Source of the DNA: Adiantum capillus-veneris | Lineage: Eukaryota > Streptophyta > Polypodiopsida > Polypodiales > Pteridaceae | DNA length: 64,000 nt | NCBI GenBank assembly: GCA_014529385.2 | Contig: CM043952.1 | Location: 57,706,119-57,770,118, forward strand | Reading direction: 5' to 3' | Shown here: positions 21,024 to 31,576 of the stretch, in pieces | Position numbering within the stretch: the first letter of the stretch is position 1 | Layout of the letters: the number at the start of each line of letters is the position of its first letter | The notes under the pieces: model-generated | The model's input: only the letters and a program-made list of their open reading frames with translations | Database searches by the model: none | What the model was told of the DNA's origin: nothing | Made by a program: the position numbers and the translations under genes

Positions 21024-21555
21024 ACCTCTGGGGATGCTAGTCTCAAACATCCTTTCACGTCGTTTGAAATCATGGGCCTCTTCCATGGGCTTCCCATTCA
21101 TCTTGCACCTGTGAAACTTCCCTCTGTTCTTGCTCTTGCCATTGACATGTAGCCCATTCCTTTACTTCTGCGACATCTGCATAATATTGAATTATTGCTT
21201 CTTGCATATTTCGAACCTCTTCTTGATTCTGATTGTAGCGCTGCGTCATTTCGTTAATGCAAGCCTATTCAAAATCCTCATCTCTCGCCCCTTCCTCTCT
21301 TGTACGTCTGTTTACCGAGATTATAATATGTTGGATGGCCATTATAGAAAAATTTCTCACATCTTTGGGGGTGTAGTTATGTAATTGAAGTTCATGTAGA
21401 AGCGTGAAATAGGAAAGTAAGTAAAGATGTTGCTTCTTTTAATACAAACGTTGCAGCAAACAAACAATGAATCAACATGATTACTTACGTTTGGTACATC
21501 CAAAATTTGACTGGGGAGCAACAAGGCATTCAAACAAGTTCACTAGCCCTTTAGA

Positions 21556-22290
21556 GATTGTTGGGACCCATATTCGCCTGGTTATGAATCAAGTGATGTG
21601 ACCTATTATGACATTAGCGCACGGGACAGAACCAAGCGAATAGAGACCTTGAGGGATACTCGAGGCTCAATATTCTCTTGGTTATGACACCAAATATGAA
21701 CCAATTTTGAATAATAGTTTTGAATTTATTTTTCTTTCAGTCATGGGGATCATAGTCCAGGAGACAGACGTTGTGGGTACAGTGGAAATTCAACTTGGGT
21801 CAGAACAAGCGAATATGGCCCTTTGGAGATTCTTGGGGCCCCCATTTTCTTGGTTCTGACTCATGGTTCTGACTCAAGTGACGTCACCTATTATGACATT
21901 AGTGCACGGGATATAACCAAACGAATAGAGACCTTTAGGGATACTCGAGGCTCAATAATTGCTTGGTTATGACACCAAATACAGACCAATTTTGAATAGT
22001 AGTTTTGGCTTGATTTTTCTTTCAGTAATGGGAATCATAGTCTTGGAGACAGACGTTGTGGGTACAACGTAAATTCAACTTGGGTCAGAACCAAGCGAAT
22101 AGGGCCCTTTGAAAATTCTTTGGGCTGCTATTCGCCTGGTTCTGACTCAAGTGATGTACTCGAGGCTCAATATTTGCTTGGTTATGACACCAAATACATA
22201 CCAATTTTGAATAGTAGTTTTGGCTTGCTTTTTGTTTTAGTCATGGGGATTGTAGTCCTGGAGACAGATGATGTGGGCGAGGATACATGT
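21556..22290. repeat. Tandem repeat, about 275-bp unit, 2.6 copies, carrying an intron end
   Basis: Copies begin near 21556, 21827 and 22107. Each holds TCTTTCAGT or GTTTTAGTCATGGGG, an intron acceptor followed by the start of the exon encoding VMGIIVLETD. Units also contain an inverted pair, GTCAGAACCAAGCGAATAG against CTATTCGCCTGGTTCTGAC (22083 and 22127), able to fold. It is an amplified exon start upstream of the main exon at 22241. Confidence 0.75.
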
Positions 22291-23216
22291 GAAGAAAAAC
22301 TATTCACGTTCTTATACAACGCTCATTCTCATCATTGTGCACCAAAACTATCAGGAATGTTTAATGCAGAGTTTTCTACACAGAGGATTATAGATTGCTC
22401 ATTTGAGTACCTACAAACCCATTTGCAACAGTATGAGGCAGTCATTTGTGACAATTCCATGACAGTTGATGGCATGAGATATGTGCACCCAGCCAACCTT
22501 GACCATGACAAGAGTGCTTCAAGGAGACTGAATCGTTGTCTAGAAAAGTGTCCCTCCAATGCACTGCTTGTACAAGACAGGTGTATGAAGCACTTCAAAA
22601 AGTGTCTCTTAGTGGAATTCTACCATGGGTTTTTCTGTTACTTATACTTGCAGACAGATGGTGAGTCAGAGACTTCCGAGTCAACAACTTTCGGTAGTTG
22701 TCCATTAGCGCCAGAGGAAGAGGTAGAGGATGTGGAGGTGCAGTTTGACCCAGAAGAAGAGCGGGTAGAGTTATTAAAGGAAACATTTGATGCGGGCTTA
22801 GCTCTTGCTTCTCTTGCGGATACAACAACATGGTGCAAGCAAGAAAGCCCAAATAAGAAAGTGACTTTGTCTCTAAATTGCGCTCCCAGTTTTGCTATGG
22901 AGGGTGACACCCACTATGTTCTGCTCACAAATATCATGCATGAGCTGAATATACGGGAGGACTACTGCCTAGCTGCAATTGTGAATTTTTGTGAGGTAGA
23001 CATGGGATTTGTGGATGATGATGGAGTGGACCAACATCTTATTGTTGACATAGCTGTCCACGACTCATAGTTTACTTCAGGGTGGCAATTGATTAGAGAT
23101 ACAATCAATGAAGCGAAGCCCGGAGAGGCCAATTTTCCAATAGATGAGCAGTTTCAACGATAACAAAACAACTCGGATTGGAAAACATGGGTAGGTCCGT
23201 GGAACCTAGAGCTCAG
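22241..23216 (+). pseudogene. Main exon of the plus-strand transposon gene (unrecognised protein)
   Basis: Acceptor TTTTTGTTTTAG ends at 22240 and donor CTCAGGTAATGA starts at 23217. The exon encodes VMGIVVLETDDVG, then a Cys/His-containing stretch (LYNAHSHHCAPKLSGMF), a region rich in acidic residues (EEEVEDVEVQFDPEEERVEL), and WKTWVGPWNLELR at the end. One stop at 23068-23070 interrupts it. Further exons follow: 23359-23481 (acceptor TTGTTGACAG, donor AAAAAGGTTTGT) and from 23562 (acceptor TTTTTTTGTAG). No domain recognised. Likely an accessory protein of the CACTA-like element. Confidence 0.5.
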
Positions 23217-23561
23217 GTAATGAATAGTCAGTCTATTCACTTGTGGGGAAGGTCGATGCTGGAAATGGATAAGAATGAGATGGTAATTTTTAATGGCATT
23301 TAAATGCTATTGGAGATGGCCCAATGATAAATATCATGATCAATCTTTTTGTTGACAGGTGCTAGTGTATGACGATAGTTTTCTTAGGAGAGCGGGAGGG
23401 TCACGGCAAGGGCTTGTCACCGAAGTACAAGGCAAGGATGCGGTGTAGTCTCACTACATCAGGCGTTTCAACCACAAAAAGGTTTGTAGAAATAATTCAA
23501 GTACTTGGCAATTGTACTCGTCTCACTTACGGCCCATAAATGTTTTACTATTTTTTTGTAG

Positions 23562-24030
23562 ATATTAATATACCACAAGAAATACTTCGAAGACAATGCA
23601 AAGTTTCCACTGTTTGAAATGAAAGTTATTACAAGATTGTGTGGTAGACACCCCTCCCACTAAACGTAGAAAGACTAATTATGATTGAGAAATAGTTTGC
23701 TCTACGCGTCTTTGGCATTGGGTATGGGTGCCAAGCACTCAGAGCCCCCTATTTCATGTCCTACACACCTCACGCTCTGGCTACATGGATTGAAGACCCG
23801 GAGAGCTTAGATCCATACAACAAGTGGCTATTTTTGAGGGAAAGAAGATGCCTATGCCCGTGGGGATGCTTCCATCAACAGAGGAACGAGCTCATCTACA
23901 GAGCTTGCACATCGAAGAGGTACAAAGTGAGGAAGAAGGAGGTGCATCGAAGAGGATAAAAACGACGGGCTCAGGTCCATATTCTCCCTCAGGTCCATCT
24001 TCTCCTCACATGGCGCTCTACCGCATTTGA
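23562..24030 (+). pseudogene. 3' exons of the plus-strand transposon gene
   Basis: After the acceptor at 23561, IYHKKYFEDNAKFPLFEMKV is followed by a decayed stretch and by an open end (FALRVFGIGYGCQ, then SYTPHALATWIEDPES; another frame ends EEVQSEEEGGASKRIKTTGS near 23990). A Ser/Pro-rich acidic tail with a basic RIK patch is plausible as a C-terminus. It ends tail-to-tail with the minus-strand gene. Confidence 0.35.
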
Positions 24031-26716
24031 ATTTCCCCAAGCCATTTGTTTTTTCTCTTTGTGGATGTGTTGTAAAGACCGTGTAATTTCTGAACTCTTA
24101 AGAAGCTCCTTCTGCCTTGCTCTATGAATTAGTCGTCTATAAGTCCATTGGTGTAACTCTAATAGGCTATTGGCCTTATCATTTCCTCCCTCATGTCTAG
24201 TGTGCTTAAAATAACTTGTTCTTGCCATGTAGTGGGTTTTTTCCATTCCTTGCGTGGACCATATTGATAGTGTGTCGTATGTCTTGGCAAAATATGGACC
24301 ATGGTTGAATAGTATGTGCTGCATTGAAATAAAACAAAATAGTCAGTAGAGTACAATTTAAAATTTTGTTTTGTATACGTAGAATGCTAACCCACCATGT
24401 AATGTGTGATATGTTGCCCACCCCACCCTGTAAGGTAAGCCTTCTTCGAAATTATGTGAGCTTACTTTGGTCCCAAGAATGCTGCTCAACGTAGTAGAAA
24501 ATTTTATCGAGTGATTTCCACACGTTCGCCTTGTGATTTTGGATTGCCTCACTACCAACATTGTCTTTAACCACTTTATGTGACTATTTCCATTTGTTGA
24601 ATAGGTTTCTCCTTTCTTCTCTATCTGAATCTTTGAGGCTAAACCCAAGAAACCTTTTGGCCTTCACGCTGCCTATCGATGCTTTCCTAGGTACCTTGTA
24701 ACGACTTTGAGACATGTGAGGGTCCTCTTTGATTTTGGCATTGCCTCCATGCAAACCAATGCCTGAGAGCACTCCCTCTAATGCTTTGATCACTCTTTTC
24801 GACTCACTCTCTGGCTTTAATGCCCATGCAAAACATATGTACAAATGAACCACCTTTTCTATTATTTGACAGAGTGCATGAAGTGTACAGACGTGAACTC
24901 TACTCAGAGGAATATCACTCTACTCGAGGAATATCAAGCACTGGCCTAAAAGTTTTATCTTGAAGATGTATGTTGGGAGCTCTATTCCATTGCACACTCT
25001 CAAGAGATTGTGCATCAGCCATGTAATATAAGCATGAATTTGCCACGGCTGCTCCGTGTGTTATGTTGTACATACACTTAAGAGTCTTTAAGTCACCTGC
25101 CATGTGCCATTCCACTGTATAGTCACCAAATCCTTCCACTGAAAGAACGACTCCATTTCTTTGTTCACTGATGATAGAAGGAATTTGGGTTTGACTAAAA
25201 ACCCAATCGAGGATTTCAAAATTTTCCTTATCAACCTGCAGTGAAAAACGAAAACACAAAATCAACAATCAAATCAATATTTTTGTTATTATAGAGTGAA
25301 CGAAGTATACCTGAAATGATCCTAGAGTTAGAATGTTTTTTTTGGATTGCACGTTGAAGTATCGTGGATCCTCTTTCATTATTGATGGATCCAGAGCTCT
25401 GTTCATGAGGGTAATGGTGACTCTCTCCAGCTTCTTGTTCTTCAGGACCTCGCACTCTTTGAGCTTCAAAATAAACTTGAGAACCCCACCTCACTTCTCT
25501 CGACTGATGTCAAAGAAGTGAACTGCAAACCTTTGCAATGCTTCAAGATCAACGAAAAGATTGTTGTGCTCGTTAAACTGTACCTCTTTGCCACCCTTGC
25601 CTAAGAACATTGCTTCAATGTGAAATGGTGACCCAAGTTTCTCAAACACCTCATCGTTTACGTGCCGGTGAGCAGCCTTTACATGTGATGGCTTTGGCAG
25701 TAATGATCTTCTCTATAGTTTATTTTGAGACTTTTTAGCTAATGCTTTGTAGAGTGCCCTATATCCCATCTGCAAGATGCCACTCTCATCAAGTATTTCT
25801 TGGACTTCCATTGGTTCCAACTGATTCTCGTTCATGAAGGAGGTAATGAGCCTCCATTTCAACTTACATATTTTTTCTAAGTTATCATCTCTTCAGCTAC
25901 TTCTTTTGGAACTAGATGGCTGTAATGCACTCCGGCATTGAAGCTTGCACCGTTTGAGTTTGGATGCAGTAAAGACCTGTCGAAAAAGCACCATGCATCA
26001 TGTATAGGAAAGTGTATCCATTTCTTAGTAAAGCATATTGAAGATACAAAAGAAGAAACAAATTTTGAGTTACCTTAAAGCTCGTATTCGTTTTTTCAAG
26101 CCACCACTACCAATCTCCATGTTCTCAATGTTTCACAGATCTCGTTTTCTTTTCCGACTACCAAGCATGGTTTCTTTCTCTCGCAAACTTGTGATCTTCT
26201 TCTCAAGGCCTTGGATTGTCTCTTTGTTTGATGAAATATTTTGAGAGCATGCTTCATTAAGTTTCTTTAGCTGCATGTTCTCCATCGCCAGGAAGTTTCT
26301 TTGCCTTTCCACATTCAATCCTCTCATTTCCAAATGTTCTTGTATCCCAATAGCCCATCCTTGCCATTGCCTGTGAAATGTAAGAGGTTAGTGATATTAG
26401 CAAAGGGAGGTGGCGCATTTGTCGTAGGATCCTTTGGATAAAAAGACCCATCGGTCCACAAATCCAAATGATGTTCCTTGTTTGTCCTTCTAAGTTCTTT
26501 CTCCCGTTGAGATAAGAAAGACTCCCTCCTACGTTTCTGTAACGGTGCGTACTCTTGCAATACATCAACATGAAGATGATGTGTGTTCTTTATTTGGGTA
26601 AGTGTTAAAGATGAAGGGACTGAGGATTGCAAGCTCAAATTGGTGTTTTCATCAGAAAAAGAAGCGTTCTTCATTCCTAGAGTTGATAGAGAAAAAGGCA
26701 GACACTTGAAACTCAA
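23989..26716 (-). pseudogene. Multi-exon transposase-like gene of the CACTA-like element
   Basis: Starts at ATG 26716. N-terminal part is basic (RRRESFLSQREKELRR); 26333-26133 encodes a coiled coil (KETIQGLEKKITSLREKE) ending in a RKRKRD nuclear signal. Introns with GT-AG ends: 26073-25977 (97 bp) and 25310-25236 (75 bp, joins GSFQ to VDKENFEIL in frame). Then comes EWHMAGDLKTLKCMY with SCLYYMADA, and near the end (about 24324-24120) TLSIWSTQGMEKTH, TRHEGG and LLELHQWTYRRLIHR. I recall similar modules in large transposon-derived proteins of plants and invertebrates; the DLK aspartate and GMEK glutamate could be catalytic residues of an RNase H-fold transposase. This is inference. Several stops or frame changes are present. 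Confidence 0.5.
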
Positions 26717-27006
26717 GAAATATCTCAGGTTTTGGGAGGGAAGACCATATTCTCATGTTTAGAGTTGATAGAGTTTGTGTGGATTATGTTTCTGTAGGGA
26801 ACGCTTGTAAGCTGGCATATCAAATCATTAGTCATATGGCTAGTTGGATTCCTGACAAGAGAACGAAGGATAAGAATGATAAAGACGACGGCTATCCACC
26901 AAAGAATGTCATTTTGGCTATTTGTTGGTGCAAAAAAGTATCACATAAAATGCACAATTTAACATTTTCATTTCCTCTCTCTAAATCAACGTGGAACTTC
27001 TTACAG

Positions 27007-27038
27007 GGCCCAAAAGTGAGTCCAGCTTTCTCCTAATG
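27007..27038 (-). repeat. Right terminal inverted repeat of the CACTA-like element
   Basis: GGCCCAAAAGTGAGTCC then AGCTTTCTCCTAATG, the inverse of 18976-19007. Confidence 0.8.
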
Positions 27039-30000
27039 TTTCAAGGTCAATGTGTGAATGGAGTGTAACTACTATCTCTATTACCATGGATGGTTTGGGA
27101 CATAGGTCCACCACTTGTCCAACCTACTATCCCTTGTGTTATGGTGGGCTTAGCCCAAGGAGGTTTTAAGGCCCACCACCTGTCTAAGCTAGCACTATTC
27201 AATAGTCATATCTCTATTATTTGAAGATCAATACGTGAATGGAGTGTAGCTACTATGCTTACTACTATGGCTGGTCTGGGACAGAGGTTCACCACTTGTC
27301 CAACCTACTATCCCTTGCGCTATAAAGTTTTTAGCCTAAGGTGGTTTGAAGGTCCACCACCTATCCAAGCTAGCCCTATTGAAAGAAGCTATCTCTATTT
27401 TTTGAATGTCAATGTGTGAATGGAGTGTAGCTACTATGTGTACTACCATGGATGGTTTGGGGTAGAGGTCCACCGCTTGTCCAACCTACTGGAGGTTTTA
27501 GCCCTAAGTGGTTTGAAGGTCAATTTGTGAATGGAGTGTAACTACTATGTTTACTACCATGGATGGTTTGGGACAGAGGTCCACCACTTGTCCAACCTAC
27601 TAATAACCATCTTTTAATGGAGGTTTTAGCAGAAGGTGGTTTGAAGATCCACCACCTGTCCAAGCTAGCTCTATTGAATAGTAGTATCTCTAGTCTGATC
27701 ACGTTGATGGTTTGGGGTAGAGGTCCAACACTTTTCCAACCTAATATCCATTGTGTTATTGAGGGTTTAGCCCTAGGTGGTTTGAAGGTCCACCACGTGT
27801 CCAAGTTCAATCTATTGGAAGAAGCTATCTCTTTTGTTTGAAGGTCAATGTGTGAATGGAGTGGGGCTACTATGTTTACTACCATGGATGATTTGGGACA
27901 GAGGTCCACACCACTTTTCCAACCTAGTAACCATTACGTTACGAAGGTTATAGCCCAAGGTTGTTTGAAGGTCCACCACCTATCCAAGCTAGCTCTATTG
28001 AAAAAATATATCGCTATTGTTTGAAGTTCAATGTTTGAATGGAGTGTAACTACTATGTTTACTACCATGGATGGTTTGGGGTAGAGGTCCATCACTTGTA
28101 CAACCTACAAACCATTGTGTTATGGAGGTTTTAGCCCAAGGTGGTTTGAAGGCCGGACACTTGTCCAAGATAGATTTATTGATTTGTCCTATCTCTACTC
28201 CAATAGCATGGATGGTTTGAAGTAGAGGTCCAACACTTGTCCAACATATTATCCATTGTGTAGTTGAGGTTTTAACCCAAGGTGGTTTGAAATAATTTAT
28301 CTCTATTGTTTGTAGTTCAAAGTGTGAATGGAGTGTAGCTACTTTGTTTACTACCATGGATGGTTTGGGTAGAGGTCCATCACTTGTCCAACCTACTAAC
28401 CATTGTGTTATGGAGGTTTTAGCCCAAGGTGGGTTGAAGGTCCACCACCTATCCAACCTAGCTCTATTGAATAGTCCTATCTCTACTTTGATAGCGTGGA
28501 TGGTTTTGGGTAGAGGTCCAACACTTGTCCAACCTACTATCCATTGTGTTATGGATGTTTTAGCCCAAGGCGCTTTGCAGGTCTACCACTTATCCAAGCT
28601 AGATCTATTGAAATAAGCTATCTCTATTGTCTAAAGGTCAATGTGTGAATGGAGTGTAGCTACTATGTTTACTACCATGAATGGTTTTGGGATAGAGCTC
28701 CACCATTTGTTCAACCTAGTAGCCATTATGTTATGGAGGTTTTGGCCCAAGGTTGTTTGAAGGTCCACCACCTTTCCAAGCTAGCTCTATTGAAAGAATC
28801 TAACGAGCTATTGTTTGAAGTTCAAAAGGTGAATGGAGTCTAGCAACTATGTTTACTACCATGGAGGTTTTGGGACAGAGGTACATCACTTATTCAACCT
28901 ACTAACCATTGTGGTATGAAGGTTTTAGCCCAAGGTGGTTTGAAGATCCACCACCTATCTAAGCTAGCTCTATTGAATAATCCTATCTCTACTTTGATAG
29001 TGTGGATAGTTTTGGGTAGAGGTCAATCACTTGTCCAATGCACTATCCCGTGTGTTATAAAGGTTTTAGCCCAAGGTGGTTTGAAGGTCCACCACTTTTC
29101 CAAGCTAGATCTATTGAAAGAAGCTATCTCTATTGTTTGAAGTTCATGTCCAAGCTAGATCTATTGAAAGCAGCTATCACTATTGTTTGAAGGTCAGTGC
29201 GCGAATGGAGTGTCTACTATGTTTACTACCAGGGATGGTTTGGGGTAGAGGTCCACCACTTGTCCAACCTACTAGCCATTGTGTTATGCTGGTTTTAGCC
29301 CAAAGTTGTTTTAAGGTCCACCACCTATACAAGCAAGCTCTTTTTTAAGAAGCTCTCTCTAACGGTTTGACAATCATTGTGTGCATGGAGTGTAGCTACT
29401 ATGTTTACTAATATGGATGGTTTGGGGCATAGGTCCATTACTTGTCCAACCTACTAACCATTGTGTCATGGAGGTTTTATAACAAGGTGGTTTGAAGGTT
29501 CACCACCTATTCAAGCTATCTCTATTGAACATTCCTATCTCTACTCTAATAGCATGGATGGTTTTGGGTAGAGGTTCAACATTGCCCACTATCCATTGTG
29601 TTATCAAAGTTTAAGCCCAAGGTGGTTTGAAGGTCCACCATCTCTCAAAGCTATATCTATTGAAAGAATCTATCTCTATTGTTTGAAGGCCAATTTGTGA
29701 ATGGATTGTAGCTACTATGTTTGATACCATGGATGGTTTTGGGCAGAGGCTCACCACTTGTCCAACCTACTTATCATTGTGTTATAGAGGTTTTAGCCCA
29801 AGGTTGTTTGAAGGTCCACCATCTGGCCAAGCTAGATCTATTGAAGAAGTTATCTCTATTGTTTGAAGGTCAATGTGTGAATGAAGTGTAGCTATTATGT
29901 TTACTACCATGTATGGTTTGGGGTAAAGGTCCACCACTTGTCCAACCTACTAACCATTGTGTTATGGAGGTTTTAGCCTAAGGTGGTTTGAAGGTCCAGC

Positions 30001-30430
30001 ACCTGTCCAACCTAGCTCTATTGAATAGTCCTATCTCTATTGTGATAGCATGGATGGTTTTGGGTAGAGGTCCATCACTTGTCCAACCTACTATCCATTG
30101 TGTTATGGAGGTCTTAGCCCAAGGTGGTTTGAAGGTCCACCACCTATCCAAGCTAGCTCGATTGAATAGTCCTATCTCTATTGTTTGAAGGTCAATGTGT
30201 GAATGGAGTGTAGCTACTATGTTTACTACCAAGGATGGTCTGGGTAGAAGTCCACCACTTGTCCAACCTACTAGCCATTGTGTTATGGAGGTTTTACCCC
30301 AAGGTGGTTTTAAGGTCCACCACTTGTCCAAGCTAGCTCTATTGAAAGAAGCCATCTCTATTGTTTCAAGGTCAATAGCTAAATGGGGTGGAGCTACTAT
30401 GCTTACTACCATGGATGGTTTGGGGAAATG
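27039..30430 (+). repeat. Satellite array, main block
   Basis: About 20 head-to-tail monomers. Starts of AAGGTGGTTTGAAGG at 28136, 28280, 28424, 28566, 28748, 28931 and 29072 give spacings of 144, 144, 142, 182, 183 and 141 bp: a short type (GAATAGTCCTATCTCTACT) and a long type (GAAAGAAGCTATCTCTATTG plus GTGTGAATGGAGTG). They alternate for stretches. Each monomer has GGTGG and CCACC as a small hairpin. Many monomer lengths are near multiples of three, so both strands show long spurious ORFs. Confidence 0.93.
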
Positions 30431-30748
30431 ACTACTTGGACACTAGGAGGTAGGGTCATGAACTAGTTCACCTTGGACATTGAGCTTTAAAACTAGGGCC
30501 ACCACTTGGCCAAGCTATGCCACTGAAATAGGGAGGGGGTTCTTGAGAGAATATGCACCACTTCTCAAACGTTGCTTCCATTGAAATAATTAAGGATTAC
30601 TTGGACATTGAGATGAAAGTTCTGTAGTCGTTTAGTGATGACATTTGAACTAGGTCCACCACTTGTCCAAGCTATGTTGTAATATAGTAAGTGGGTCACC
30701 ATTTATCCACTTTGATTGGGGCTCCTCAAATTGAAAGTCATCGGATTA
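30431..30748. other. Diverged satellite-like transition, no gene
   Basis: Words such as CCACCACTTGGCCAAGCTATG recall the satellite but spacing is lost. No coding sequence seen. Confidence 0.5.
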
Positions 30749-31576
30749 TTAACATTCATAACCCTCATGTATTTAATAATAGAAATTATAAAATTTTTCT
30801 CAAAGAGAAGTAGCTATAAGTATGAACTTGATAACATATATTTTTCACTTGCAGGATGGACTTCAAATCTGGGGAGAAACTACATTTGATTCTTGACAAT
30901 GAAATTGTTGGTATTGGTTTTGTGTGTAGAACAGATGCAGATTCCACATGTGGTGGTACAAAGATAGGGCAAGTAAATGTATCTATACTAGTGTAGGAAT
31001 GTTTGAATGATGTGGTGCTCCCTTTTCCTACAATGAATACTACATCTCTCCAAAGTCATTATGGAGTGCTGCTCGATGGCCCAAGTGTCCTTCGATGGCC
31101 CAAGCTTCTTTTGCAATCTTCCATGATGAATGACAATCCAATTGACACAAATGAAAGCTATAGTGGTGATGAACAAGGGGATCAACCTCATCCTCTACTT
31201 ACAGATGCATACCTATAACAAGCCTAGAGTTTGAAACATTGATACGAGAATCTTGGATAAATCAAAGGGTACTTTAAAGGATGACACAATGATGCAAATT
31301 GTACATGAAGGGACCATCTTATATGTATTTCCAAACAATTGTGTTAACTTCCATGTACTTCGTGATGATTTTGTGGGTGTGGGTATTGAAAGGGACAATG
31401 AAATTAGTGAAAACATGCCTGTGGTAAAGTGGCCCATCAAGCTAACAACCATGTTGGATGGGATCCCATTACAACGCTTTGTTTCTATTAATGGGATGCA
31501 TGCTAGAAGTGCAGAATCTAATGTATTTAATGATGATAATGCTGGAAAATATGGTGATGGGAATACCATTGCTACA
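30749..31576 (+). repeat. Tandem exon duplication, copy 1 (828 bp)
   Basis: Begins TTCATAACCCTCATGTATTT, includes an intron end (TTTTTCACTTGCAG) and an exon starting GATGGACTTCAAATCTGGGG. Copy 2 at 31577 repeats the same order at roughly 90 percent identity by eye. Confidence 0.88.

Larger units (their letters stand above)
18976..27038. mobile_element. CACTA-like DNA transposon, 8.06 kb, inserted in the satellite
   Basis: Left end CAGTAGGAGAAAGTTGG (18976) and the inverted right end CATTAGGAGAAAGCTGG (27038) match at about 29 of 32 positions through CACTTTTGGGCC. Both are one base from CACTA. Flanking TTA (18973-18975) and TTT (27039-27041) fit a decayed 3-bp target duplication, the usual size for CACTA/EnSpm. 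The satellite monomer is interrupted at CTATT and resumes in phase. Inside are two convergent multi-exon genes (plus 19.3-24.0 kb, minus 26.7-24.0 kb) meeting near 24.0 kb, plus internal tandem repeats. Both genes hold stops, so this copy is probably dead. Confidence 0.75.

Noticed and set aside
30441-30450. CACTAGGAGG as the left end of a CACTA element holding the DUF7869-like gene
   Set aside because: No convincing inverted partner before 35460 (CTCTAGTG at 35444-35451 matches only a few bases) and no matching target duplication.
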